A stretch of DNA of 64,000 bases, taken from Pseudorhizobium tarimense. Lineage in GTDB: Bacteria; Pseudomonadota; Alphaproteobacteria; Rhizobiales; Rhizobiaceae. The notes under the pieces were generated by a model, which was given only the letters and a program-made list of their open reading frames with translations, did not search any database and was not told where the DNA came from. Location: assembly GCF_022968135.1 (NCBI RefSeq), contig NZ_JALJRA010000005.1, positions 62,001-126,000 on the forward strand, written 5' to 3'. Below are positions 37,001-44,347 of the stretch, piece after piece (the first letter of the stretch is position 1; every line of letters begins with the position of its first letter). Position numbers and translations under genes: made by a program.

Positions 37001-39202
37001 GATCCGCGCCGGCTGCCGCTGACCGGCATTCAGTTCAACCTCGAGCGCGTTGCCGCCAACGCTGAGTTCGAAGGACTGCAAACAGAAATCGTTCCGAATC
37101 CCAAATGCTTCGCAAACTTTGACATGTTCCTCAACATGATCGAGAGCAGGGAGGGCATCCGGATTGATGCGGACTACAATGCCGACGTGCTGGATCGCGA
37201 GACGGTGGAGCGCTGGATTGGCCACCTCGTTACATTGATAAGCGCTCTGGCCGATGACATCAGCCGTCCCTTGAATGATCTACCTCTCCTGTCAGAAGCG
37301 CAGATCAAATGGCTGGCCGACGACCTCAATCAGACTGCGACCGAGTATCCCCAAGAAGCATTTGCCTTCTCCCTGATCACGCATAAATCCCAACGGAGGC
37401 CGGATGCCGTTGCGGCACGGTATCGCGGCCAGTCCATCACCTATGCAGAACTCGAAGCGCAGACCAACCGCTTCGCCCGCCATGTTCGAAACGTGGTTCC
37501 TGGGGAAGGGGAGCGGCTCGCCCTGCTCGTAGATCGTTCACTCGACATGCTCGTTGCACTGATCGGTATCATGAAGGCAGGACATGCGTACGTCCCACTC
37601 GACCCCACCCACCCAGAGACGCGATTGCGCCAGACCTTGTCCGCGGCAAGACCTGCCGCACTTATCTGCAGTAGTGACGTGACAGCGGCCCTGGCCACGG
37701 AAGGTATGGGTACGATCCGGTTGGACAAGGAGGCCAGCGCGATCGCGGCCTATTCGGGTTCGAACCTGGAGAGCCTCCCCTGTGACACGGAAACGACCGC
37801 CTATGTCATCTTCACCTCAGGATCAACCGGAACGCCCAAAGGGGTCTCGATCTCCCATCGCTCCCTCACAAACTTCCTGCTATCCATGGCTAAGGAGCCG
37901 GGCTTTGCCGCCGACGACGTCGTCGTCGCAGTGACGACGATCTCGTTCGATATCGCCGGCCTTGAGCTCTACCTCCCGCTGATTGCAGGTGGCAGCGTGG
38001 TGATCGCCGACCGGTCCGAAGTCGAGGACGGGTTTGCTCTGGTTCGATTGCTCGATGAGAGCAAGGCGACGGTCCTGCAGGCGACACCGACACTCTGGCA
38101 GATGCTGCTAGAGGCGGGCCTCGACGGCACGCGCTCACTTAAGAAGCTGTGCGGAGGCGAGGCGTTGCCGAAATCTTTGGCAAAAACGCTTGCCGCGATG
38201 CCAGGCTCCCTGTGGAACATGTACGGTCCCACCGAAACGACGATCTGGTCCTCTGTGGCACGCATCGAAGATGGTGACGCGCCGATAACGATCGGCCACC
38301 CGATCGCAAACACGCAGCTCCACATCCTGGGCACCGACGGTCGTCTAGCCCCCCCCGGAACCACCGGCGAGCTTTGTATCGCTGGCGACGGCCTCGCGCA
38401 GGGCTACTTCGCGAGAGCTGATCTTACTGAGGCAGCTTTTGTTTTGCTCGACATCGGCCTCGGCGACAGGCAGCGCCTCTACAAGACAGGCGATCTAGGG
38501 CGCCGCATGAAAGATGGTTCGCTGCAACTGCTCGGGCGCCGCGACAATCAGGTCAAGCTTCGCGGTTTCCGCATTGAGTTGGGCGACATCGAAGCAGTGA
38601 TCTCACAAGTTGAGGGCATGCGCAAATGCGCTGTTGTCGGAGCACGCAACGGTCGCGGAGATCTCGTTCTTGCCTGCTATTTCGTTGCCGATGCGGGCAC
38701 TTCTGCCGCTGATCCGGTACAACTGGCAGACGCGGTACGCGCCGATCTTCCGGCCTACATGGTTCCTACTGTCTGGTCACGGGAAACGGAACTGCCGCTC
38801 ACCAAGAACGGCAAGCTAGATCGAAAGGCACTCGAGGATCGCGAACTGCGCCGGGGCGATACTAAGACCATAGCTCCCAAGATCGCACCGCGCACCCCCA
38901 TGGAAGAGAAGTTGATGACGATCTGGAAGGGCGTGCTCGACATCCATCCAATCGGTGTCGAGGACAATCTTTATTCTCTTGGCGCGGACTCGCTGACGAT
39001 CTTCCGCATTGCCGCGCGCATGTTGGATGAAGGACTCCCGCTGGAAGCAAAACACCTGTTGCGCTATCCCTCGATTGCAGAACTCGCGGCTTATGCCGAA
39101 GACGCGCTTGCGAGCGCATCTGCTGTCGGGGTGGTCTATCAGATACCGTCGCTTTCCAGCTTCCGCAATGGCGCTCGACGCCGGATGGAGAGCCTCTCAT
39201 GA
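31043..39202 (+). CDS. Hybrid PKS–NRPS: KS-AT-ACP-aminotransferase-C-A-PCP
   Basis: A 2,719-residue megasynthase. KS (about 25–450) has the active Cys in QSACSTSLL and His motifs ECHGTATPLGDP and KGTVGHLDAAAG. AT (about 550–840) has FPGQGSQ, GHSVGE and HAFH, which favours malonyl-CoA. ACP (~980) has LGFDSL. A class-III PLP aminotransferase (about 1190–1610) has NTGSEAVMASMRLAR and the PLP lysine in TYGKVVGGG. The C domain (about 1650–2080) has intact HHIVCDG. The A domain (about 2120–2590) has FTSGSTGTPKG and hand-aligned specificity residues D-I-L-T-L-G-M-I-W-K, very close to the known glycine code. The PCP has LGADSL. No KR, DH or ER is present. Predicted chemistry: extend the starter aminoacyl by two carbons, transaminate the beta-ketone as in mycosubtilin- and microcystin-type AMT modules, then couple glycine. 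Confidence 0.93.
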   Translation: MSRDTRPNGLNHEQPSADDADLVEGIAIVGMSGRFPGAPDVDTLWELVTRGGSAFRKFDTDEIEDAFTDEERASPDYVPCRPHLDGIDLFDAEFFGMFAREAALTDPQHRLFLEICWEALEMAGYDPYHCPGAVGVFAGSAMPTYLLNNVLSDRAVVEELTSNYQIGFYNQVLGSISDALATRIAYKFNLRGPAFTLQSACSTSLLAVSQACQNLLTYSCDMALAGGVSITVPQKRGYIYQEGGMVSRDGICRPFDADASGTVFGSGAGVVLLKRLEDAIADGDLVYAVIRGYGVNNDGSDKIGFAAPSAEGQADVISAAIAHAGIDPSSIGYVECHGTATPLGDPIEFSGLKQAFSGAHHERNACALGSLKGTVGHLDAAAGVAGLIKATLALHHRKIPVMPNFNTSNPRIELGDTRFYIPRQTKEWAASSTPRRAGVSAFGVGGTNIHVVLEEAPRRQERQEKEIAPLILPLSARSEPALVEMRRNLASHLEQNRAVSLSAVARTLQEGRHAFMTRATISATSVDEAINGLRRESLVTAVAEDQPPPVVFMFPGQGSQYVGMGAALYASEPEFARWIDRGTELLKMHFGIDLREYICHAGPASSAMTAEQRETRIAQPCLYLVEYALAQLWLSRGLRPTAMIGHSVGEFVAATLANVISFEDALNLVATRGQLMQEQAPGAMLSVRAAPESLREHLKGGAEIAAINAPKLCVASGPLHEIELLCLTLEQAGIAFSRLHTSHAFHSAMMEPCVEALRDVASKVTYGRATIPYISCVTGDWQTDALGSSPNYWSRHCREPVRFSDGLLTLCREQRPILLEVGPGRTLSVFAAQTVGRDQLPSIVQSLPEHDNAAAARHFVAEAHGRLWMAGSDLPWPDLLHEPRRTVALPTYPFQRQRHWMDAPPSARRAHATQPAQLTDPETIKSERFARSEVETMNAISTITVADRTPELETALITLLSEMSGEPIGAGNINDSFLDLGFDSLFIGQFAQKIDKQYRVKISFRELLANIPSVAALARYLDQTLPPEPAKAAVAVPPRSEEVRENFATPPTPAQTMAPIGASVAAPVLSDAGDVQSTPVGAGLEALLQSQLSLAQSLFTQQFQLLQGGRPAPAALSTAMTHTDATRPVASELVQSALQPSEAPGPTVDSSLIEEIGGERYRHYQQGGAKAKTDLGPEKEAFINDLVLTYSNRNRRSKEYTQAHRAHLADPRTASGFRAEWKEMIFPVVCDRSKGARLWDIDGHEYIDLVNGFGQTAFGHAPDFVVEAMKAQVDDGFAIGPQTPLAGEVAELLAAMTGHERVTFCNTGSEAVMASMRLARAITGRERIVVFANDYHGQFDEVLVKGRARAKEPVALAIAAGIPSASVSNMIVLPYGATESLEWIRANAEDLAAVIIEPIQSRHPELRPRDFVLELRKFADASGYALVFDEVVTGFRVDPGGMQAIWGIKGDMATYGKVVGGGMPIGVLAGSSRFMDALDGGHWCYGDDSVPNVVPTFFAGTFVRHPVVLSAARAVLHHIRGEGAALYDRVARRTEELVEEINSDLAKRGIPPCLRGYKSWFVTDFSSQDPLGGLLYPYLRMNGIHIQDGYPCFLTTAHTEEDFTTIARAFRDAVDALQCVGILAPKAESEIGGIDPAPSQGPKPTLHRYVRAESAQLTEAQSEIWLAAQAGEEASCSFNESLSLLLNGPLDREGFLSAIHAVVARHDALHIRFDRNGECFRFISGFELPVEVVDLTEEADADAILQELIETDAKTPFDLIEGPLARAYLVILGPNRHVLVFTAHHIVCDGWSLNVIINEFAETYSAGLRGEGLSLEPAMSFAEYAEKYAPSAEVSTATAQFWHEQFKELPELPDMPLDRPYPDRRSFAGGTCTVMVSSEIAAAVRKRGARAGATMFSTMLAAVQVMLARLSGQTDMVIAVPSAGQSQLDERVLVGHCVNLLPIRQTVELGASFEDHLQTTQQLILKAFEHQDYTYGTLVKTLGVKRDPRRLPLTGIQFNLERVAANAEFEGLQTEIVPNPKCFANFDMFLNMIESREGIRIDADYNADVLDRETVERWIGHLVTLISALADDISRPLNDLPLLSEAQIKWLADDLNQTATEYPQEAFAFSLITHKSQRRPDAVAARYRGQSITYAELEAQTNRFARHVRNVVPGEGERLALLVDRSLDMLVALIGIMKAGHAYVPLDPTHPETRLRQTLSAARPAALICSSDVTAALATEGMGTIRLDKEASAIAAYSGSNLESLPCDTETTAYVIFTSGSTGTPKGVSISHRSLTNFLLSMAKEPGFAADDVVVAVTTISFDIAGLELYLPLIAGGSVVIADRSEVEDGFALVRLLDESKATVLQATPTLWQMLLEAGLDGTRSLKKLCGGEALPKSLAKTLAAMPGSLWNMYGPTETTIWSSVARIEDGDAPITIGHPIANTQLHILGTDGRLAPPGTTGELCIAGDGLAQGYFARADLTEAAFVLLDIGLGDRQRLYKTGDLGRRMKDGSLQLLGRRDNQVKLRGFRIELGDIEAVISQVEGMRKCAVVGARNGRGDLVLACYFVADAGTSAADPVQLADAVRADLPAYMVPTVWSRETELPLTKNGKLDRKALEDRELRRGDTKTIAPKIAPRTPMEEKLMTIWKGVLDIHPIGVEDNLYSLGADSLTIFRIAARMLDEGLPLEAKHLLRYPSIAELAAYAEDALASASAVGVVYQIPSLSSFRNGARRRMESLS

Positions 39203-41739
39203 ACCAGCTAGAAACTCAGGCAGACGCACCGACCATCGCAGCTCAAGTTGTCGGGGAATTCCCGTGCACGCAGACCCAGCTCCGTTGCTGGGTCCTCGAT
39301 CAACTGCAGCCCGGAAACCCAGCGCTTAACGTCGCTGTGCGCTGGGAGATCCGCGGAATGTTCAAGGCCTCGACAATCGAGGCGGCATTCCGAAAGATTA
39401 TCCAGCGCCACGAGATCCTGCGTACGCGCTTTGTCGAGCGGCAGGGTAGTCCCCACCAGCAGGTTCTTGAGGCCGTGGATTTCAAGCTGTCGGTTATCGA
39501 TCTCAGGAGTATCCCGGCGGAGCAGCGCGAAGAGCGGATCGTCTCGATCGGTGAGGAGACCGCATCAGCCCCGTTCGATCTCGAGCGCGGCGGGCTCTTC
39601 CGCGTCACCTTGCTGATGGTCGAGAACAACCGCGCCTTCCTTCTGATCACCGCGCACCAGACGTGCTTCGATGGCTGGTCGATCCGCGTGCTTGGACGTG
39701 AATTAGGAGAGATCGCGTCGGCGATGGAGGCGGGCCGCGCGCCCCTCTTACCGGACCTGCCTCTGCAATACGGCGATTTCGCGCTGTGGCAGCAGGAATA
39801 TCTCTCGAGTTACGGTTTCGAGGCTGAGCGGGGATTCTGGAAGGAAACATTGGCAGACGCCCCCTACTTCGAGGTGCCGAGCGACCATCCACGGCCTGCG
39901 GTCAAAACCACGAGCGGTGACATCATCTCTGCGGTCAAGCCGCTCGAATTCGGCGAGCGCATCGAGGCCGCCGCGCGTGATCACAAGGTGTCGCTGTTCA
40001 CTTATGGGGTCGCTGTCGTCAGCGCTGCACTGCATCGTGTGACCGGAGCCAGGGACATCCTGTTCGGCACTCAGATTGCCGGGCGCGAACACTCCGATCT
40101 TGAGCCGATGATCGGCGTCTTCATCAACAACATGGTGCTGCGTCTGCCGGTCCAACCACAAGCGAGCTTTGAGGACCATCTTTATTCGGCCAAGCAGACG
40201 GTTAGTGCTGCCGTTAATCACCAGCGCATGCCGTTCAACAAGCTGGTTGAATGCATCAACCCGGTCCGAGACCCTTCGCGAAACCCGCTGATCTCGGTTA
40301 ATTTCAACTTGTCTAAGGCATTCCTCGAGGACCGTCGCTACGGGGACTTTGAGCTGATCAGCGCACCGTCACAGTCGCCGGGCGTGGTTTACGACATCAG
40401 CTTCGGCATGGTCGGACGCCCCTCCGGCTGGCGTATGTCGATTGAATACAACACCGATCTTTTTGACAGGTCCACGATCGAGCATATCCTGCGACTCTGG
40501 CAGGACGTTTACGAGCAGGCACTGAACACTCCTTCGGCACCACTGTTGGCTGAGCGGATCAAGCCGCAGCGGTCTACCCCCTCTTGCTCCGTAGACACCG
40601 GCACCCCAACTGATGGAGTGCGCGCGGCAGCGACCATTGAGCATGCATCTTCCGACCCGGAAAACGTCTCAACCCTTTCGCAGGCCGAGTGCCTCCGGCT
40701 TCTCGGTGAAATCTGGGCAAAGGTGCTTGACGTCGACAAGGTCACGCCGGAGGGCAACTTCTTCACGCTTGGCGGGCACTCCCTCCTGGCACTTCGCATG
40801 CTCTCGGCAGTCAGGGGTAGGTTTGGGATTAAGCCGGAGCTCACCTTGCTGTTCAAGGAACCGACGCTGCGGGGATTTGCTACAGCTTTGTTCGGAGGGA
40901 ACGACCCCGAGGTGCAGCCGCAGCCTCTAGCACGTGCCCTCTCCTGGAACCGTGACCTCTATAAGGAGGGGATGGGCACCGCTGCGATCTACACGATCAA
41001 CCACCCCTTCCTGTACTTCCAACTCGCCAATCGCCTGAGCGATGAAATCTCCGTCTACAACGTCAACATGTTTGGTACATCGCCAGACGAGATGTCGGTA
41101 GACGCGAAGCTGGAGGATGTTGCGGCTTCGGCGATCCGTGCAATGGCCATACCGGCCGACACGAGGCGGGTGGGTGTAGTGGGGCTATGCGTCAACGGGA
41201 TCCTTGCTCTTGAAATTGCGAGGCAGTTGCGCCAGTCCGGTGTCGAAGTCGCGTTCACAGCGGCAATCGATGCCTGGGCCCCGGGCTATTTCCGCTCACA
41301 GCCCTGGCTTCGGCAACGACTGTGGAATGGAGAGCGGCGCATCAAGCGGGCGATTTATTTCATCCGCAAGCTGATGACTGGCCGAATGAAGACTTCAAAC
41401 TTCCTCAAGGAGTTTCGCGCCACGCAGTGGCTCGGCAAGGCATTTGCGCCCCGCGAGCAGGGACCAAGCCAAGAGGAGACAGCCAACGTGCTGGTCACCA
41501 ATTTCCTAGTGCGCACCGCCAAGGGCTTCAAACCTGAGCCGGTTGGTGAACTGTTGCTGTACCGCAGCGAGGCGAGCCCCCCACGCGCACGCAAGCTGCT
41601 CTTTGGCTGGAGTGAAGCCGTCGCCGGCAAGGCATCTGTAATCGACCTGGAGGGCTGGCACGAGGATTCGCTGTCCGTCAACGGGATGCATCGCTTGGCG
41701 AGCAGCATTGAAGAGCGCCTGATGGTCGGGAAAAGCTGA
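39199..41739 (+). CDS. NRPS terminal protein: C-PCP-thioesterase with atypical C and TE motifs
   Basis: An 846-residue protein. The condensation-like domain (about 14–440) retains the fold landmarks FPCTQTQLRCWVLDQL and GVFINNMVLRLPV, but its catalytic motif reads HQTCFDG instead of HHxxxDG, replacing the second, catalytic His by Gln. The carrier domain (~522) has LGGHSLLAL and is intact. The C-terminal ~270 residues resemble a type-I thioesterase. The nucleophile elbow is GLCVNG (Cys near residue 663 where Ser is usual), with a candidate catalytic Asp in IDAWAP and His in GWHEDSLS. No A domain accompanies the carrier, so it must be loaded in trans or by transfer. The start overlaps the preceding stop by 4 bp. 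It likely releases, and may further transfer, the finished chain. Confidence 0.88.
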   Translation: MNQLETQADAPTIAAQVVGEFPCTQTQLRCWVLDQLQPGNPALNVAVRWEIRGMFKASTIEAAFRKIIQRHEILRTRFVERQGSPHQQVLEAVDFKLSVIDLRSIPAEQREERIVSIGEETASAPFDLERGGLFRVTLLMVENNRAFLLITAHQTCFDGWSIRVLGRELGEIASAMEAGRAPLLPDLPLQYGDFALWQQEYLSSYGFEAERGFWKETLADAPYFEVPSDHPRPAVKTTSGDIISAVKPLEFGERIEAAARDHKVSLFTYGVAVVSAALHRVTGARDILFGTQIAGREHSDLEPMIGVFINNMVLRLPVQPQASFEDHLYSAKQTVSAAVNHQRMPFNKLVECINPVRDPSRNPLISVNFNLSKAFLEDRRYGDFELISAPSQSPGVVYDISFGMVGRPSGWRMSIEYNTDLFDRSTIEHILRLWQDVYEQALNTPSAPLLAERIKPQRSTPSCSVDTGTPTDGVRAAATIEHASSDPENVSTLSQAECLRLLGEIWAKVLDVDKVTPEGNFFTLGGHSLLALRMLSAVRGRFGIKPELTLLFKEPTLRGFATALFGGNDPEVQPQPLARALSWNRDLYKEGMGTAAIYTINHPFLYFQLANRLSDEISVYNVNMFGTSPDEMSVDAKLEDVAASAIRAMAIPADTRRVGVVGLCVNGILALEIARQLRQSGVEVAFTAAIDAWAPGYFRSQPWLRQRLWNGERRIKRAIYFIRKLMTGRMKTSNFLKEFRATQWLGKAFAPREQGPSQEETANVLVTNFLVRTAKGFKPEPVGELLLYRSEASPPRARKLLFGWSEAVAGKASVIDLEGWHEDSLSVNGMHRLASSIEERLMVGKS

Positions 41740-41740
41740 G

Positions 41741-43360
41741 ATGGATGCATCCGTCCACAAACGCTCTCGGACATCTGGTGAATCGCCGCTATCCCCACTG
41801 CGGATCGGGCTGCTGACCGATCGTCGGGACGGATTTGAAAATTGGCAACTTGCCTTGATCGACCGCATTGCTGCGGATGACCGCCTTTTACTCGACGCGG
41901 TGGTCCTTTGTCCTTCCAAGCTGGGAGAGATATCCGCATTCTTCCGCTTTGCTGCCGCAATGGAACGAGAGACGCTGGGGCGCCAGCCGAACTACCATCT
42001 CAAGAATACAAAAGTGCAGGACCTGCCATTCATTACTTTGGAGGCGCACCTGGCCCAAGACAGCGGAACAGAGTTAGATCTGGTCCTGTCGATATCGCCA
42101 TTGGCAGACGGCCCCGAAGCGTTTTGCAGTTCGCGCTTCGGCTCGTGGCACCTTTCCTTTCTAGATGCCGCAACCTCGGATGTGGACTGGTTTGGCTACC
42201 AGGAAGTGATGGGCGGTATACCTGCGACGGAAGTTCGCCTCGCCGTACGGCGTGATGGCGTCAGCGGGCACGAAACCGTCGCAGTCGCCGGGTTCAACAC
42301 CAAGTTCAGTGCCGTTAGAAGCGGAGATTTCATCAAGGAACGCGCCGTCACGCTGGTCATGCGGGAACTGCGCAAGATCGCGGAAACGGGAATTCTGCTC
42401 ACGTCGGAAGCGCCACCTCTGCAAGCCGCACAGCCTCCCCGTGTGGAGGAATGGCTTTCCTACGCCGCTGGCGTTGCACGCAATCTCGTCGGGCGGGGAC
42501 GCCGGGCGGTGAAGGCTCGCTTCGGGAGGGGGGCGCCACCCTGGGCGCTTTTTGTCGGCGAAGGCTCGCCGAAGAGCTTCGATCCTCGGACGGCGGTGCT
42601 GCTGAAGCCGGAAAACGACGAGCTTCGGGCCGATCCCTTCCTGCTCGAACATGAAGGGCATATCTATCTCTTCTACGAAGCCTATACACCGCGGGAGGCC
42701 AAGGCACATATCGCGGTTGGTCGCCTGGTCGGGGATCAATTTGAGCAGCTCGGCATGGCGCTGGCAGCAGAGCATCATCTCTCCTACCCCTTCGTTTTCC
42801 GTCATGCCGGCGGGATCTTTATGGTTCCGGAGACGCACGAAGCGCGTCGGCTGGAAGTTTGGCGGTGCGTTGAATTCCCTTTGCGTTGGGAACTGCATGC
42901 GACGGCTCTCGAAGGCCAGTCCTCAGCAGACTCCACTCTGTTCGCCTTCGACGGAAGGTGGTGGCTCTTCACGAACCTCTCGGAGTTTCATGCTTACGAG
43001 GATCATTGCAGCGAATTGCACTTGTTTGAGGTTGACGGGCCGGATTTGAAATGGATGAAGCCGCACCGTCACAATCCGGTCGTCATCGGCAGCACCGAGG
43101 CGCGCAACGGTGGTCGTCCCTTCGAACATGATGGCCGGCTCTACCGCCCGTCACAGCGCAACGAACGCGGCATCTACGGCTACGGCCTGAACCTTATGGA
43201 GGTCGAGCAGCTCAATCTCGAGACGTACCGCGAGCGGCGCGTGCGCACCATCAAGCCGGATTTCGCTCCGGGGTTGTTGGCGTGCCACCACATGGATGCG
43301 ACGGGTGGTCGTTATGTTATCGACGCCATGTTTGCAGACCAGTCCAGCCTGCTCCGGTAG
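41741..43360 (+). CDS. Formyltransferase-like N-terminus fused to GINT1-type propeller domain
   Basis: A 539-residue protein whose ATG follows the NRPS stop by one base (TGAGATG), so it is translationally coupled. The N-terminal ~220 residues (LRIGLLTDRRDGFENWQLALI, FGSWHLSFLDAATSDVDWFGYQEVM) resemble formyltransferase-like Rossmann domains. The C-terminal ~290 residues show repeating blades (ADPFLLEHEGHIYLFYEAY, HLSYPFVFRHAGGIFMVPE, DSTLFAFDGRWWLFTN, GRLYRPSQ). These are typical of the five-bladed propeller of glucosamine inositolphosphorylceramide transferase-like (GINT1) proteins seen in glycan loci. A role in attaching or modifying a sugar on the NRPS product, or the product on a glycan, is inference. 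The enzymatic activity is unknown. It overlaps the convergent PPTase gene by 49 bp. Confidence 0.75.
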   Translation: MDASVHKRSRTSGESPLSPLRIGLLTDRRDGFENWQLALIDRIAADDRLLLDAVVLCPSKLGEISAFFRFAAAMERETLGRQPNYHLKNTKVQDLPFITLEAHLAQDSGTELDLVLSISPLADGPEAFCSSRFGSWHLSFLDAATSDVDWFGYQEVMGGIPATEVRLAVRRDGVSGHETVAVAGFNTKFSAVRSGDFIKERAVTLVMRELRKIAETGILLTSEAPPLQAAQPPRVEEWLSYAAGVARNLVGRGRRAVKARFGRGAPPWALFVGEGSPKSFDPRTAVLLKPENDELRADPFLLEHEGHIYLFYEAYTPREAKAHIAVGRLVGDQFEQLGMALAAEHHLSYPFVFRHAGGIFMVPETHEARRLEVWRCVEFPLRWELHATALEGQSSADSTLFAFDGRWWLFTNLSEFHAYEDHCSELHLFEVDGPDLKWMKPHRHNPVVIGSTEARNGGRPFEHDGRLYRPSQRNERGIYGYGLNLMEVEQLNLETYRERRVRTIKPDFAPGLLACHHMDATGGRYVIDAMFADQSSLLR

Positions 43361-44085
43361 CGGATCTCTACGTTCCGCCCCTTGGAATGAATGGCAAGCG
43401 CGCCGCAGAATCCGTCGGCTACGTCGAGATTGAGCAGCGTCCAGTCGGTGAGCAGACCAATGTGGGGATCAAGGCGCTTCAGCAAGCGTCGTCCCTTCTC
43501 CGCAAGGCAGACGTCGAAGCTGTCCAAGGGAACAGAGAGGCCTGCGCCATGCGCCTTCACAAAAGCTTCCTTGCGGGTCCAGCATCGGTAAAAACCGCCT
43601 ATTCGTTCACTTTGGGGCAGGGCGGCTAGACTATGACACTCGGCGGAAGAGAAAAAGTGCCTCTCGACGTCGTCCTCGATCGGCCGGATTTCTTCAATAT
43701 CGACGCCGATAACAGCGTGTGCCGAGACGGCCAGAATCGCCTCCGCCGCGCTATGGCTCAGGTTAAACGAAAGCTTTGCGTCGTTGAGGAGATCAAGTTC
43801 GGGCTTGCTCCAGCTGTTGTAGACAAAGCAGATGCTCTTCGCATCAATACCAAGGTAGGCTCCGAGAATTCGGCGCAGGGCCGCCCGCCCAACAATGTAT
43901 CGCCGACGGTCGACGTCTCTCAGGAAGCGTTCCGCCCGAACCCTCTCGTCATCGCTGAGCACTTGGTATAGGCCAGAACAATCCGCGAGAGGCGCGTCCA
44001 GAGACCAGGTCCAGACATCGACCTCAATGGACGCAGCAGGCTGCACGTCGCTTCGCATGCTCGGAAGTTTCTCGATCAATGGCAC
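43312..44085 (-). CDS. Sfp-type 4'-phosphopantetheinyl transferase
   Basis: A 257-residue enzyme beginning at a GTG (an ATG at 44058 is an alternative). Diagnostic motifs are FNLSHSAAEAILAV, the Mg-binding GVDIEEIRP, and the C-terminal FYRCWTRKEAFVKAHGAGL, whose W-KEA segment is the Sfp signature. Such enzymes transfer phosphopantetheine from CoA onto the Ser of carrier domains. It is encoded tail-to-tail with the NRPS operon, overlapping its last gene by 49 bp, and is therefore the obvious activator of the four carrier domains in that operon. It has its own promoter side at 44086–44200. Confidence 0.93.
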   Translation of the reverse strand: MPLIEKLPSMRSDVQPAASIEVDVWTWSLDAPLADCSGLYQVLSDDERVRAERFLRDVDRRRYIVGRAALRRILGAYLGIDAKSICFVYNSWSKPELDLLNDAKLSFNLSHSAAEAILAVSAHAVIGVDIEEIRPIEDDVERHFFSSAECHSLAALPQSERIGGFYRCWTRKEAFVKAHGAGLSVPLDSFDVCLAEKGRRLLKRLDPHIGLLTDWTLLNLDVADGFCGALAIHSKGRNVEIRYRSRLDWSANMASIT

Positions 44086-44347
44086 AAGTGTCGCTCAGCC
44101 TCGCCTGAACCCTCACTTTGGCTTCGATTGGCCAAAGCCGCAACCTGCGCGATCGGTCAACATCTCCCTCTTCAGGCTTATCTCCCCTTCGGCATCACAT
44201 CGATCGAGCTCGACTCCCACTACGGTTGATCGGCACCTGAAGCGAGATGCCATGTCTGACGAGTGCTCCGCTCGAGATGCAGGTATATGTTGTGAGAGCC
44301 CGTCAGCATGGAAGACAAGGATGCAGGCCGGCGAGCTTGGCAGCCTC

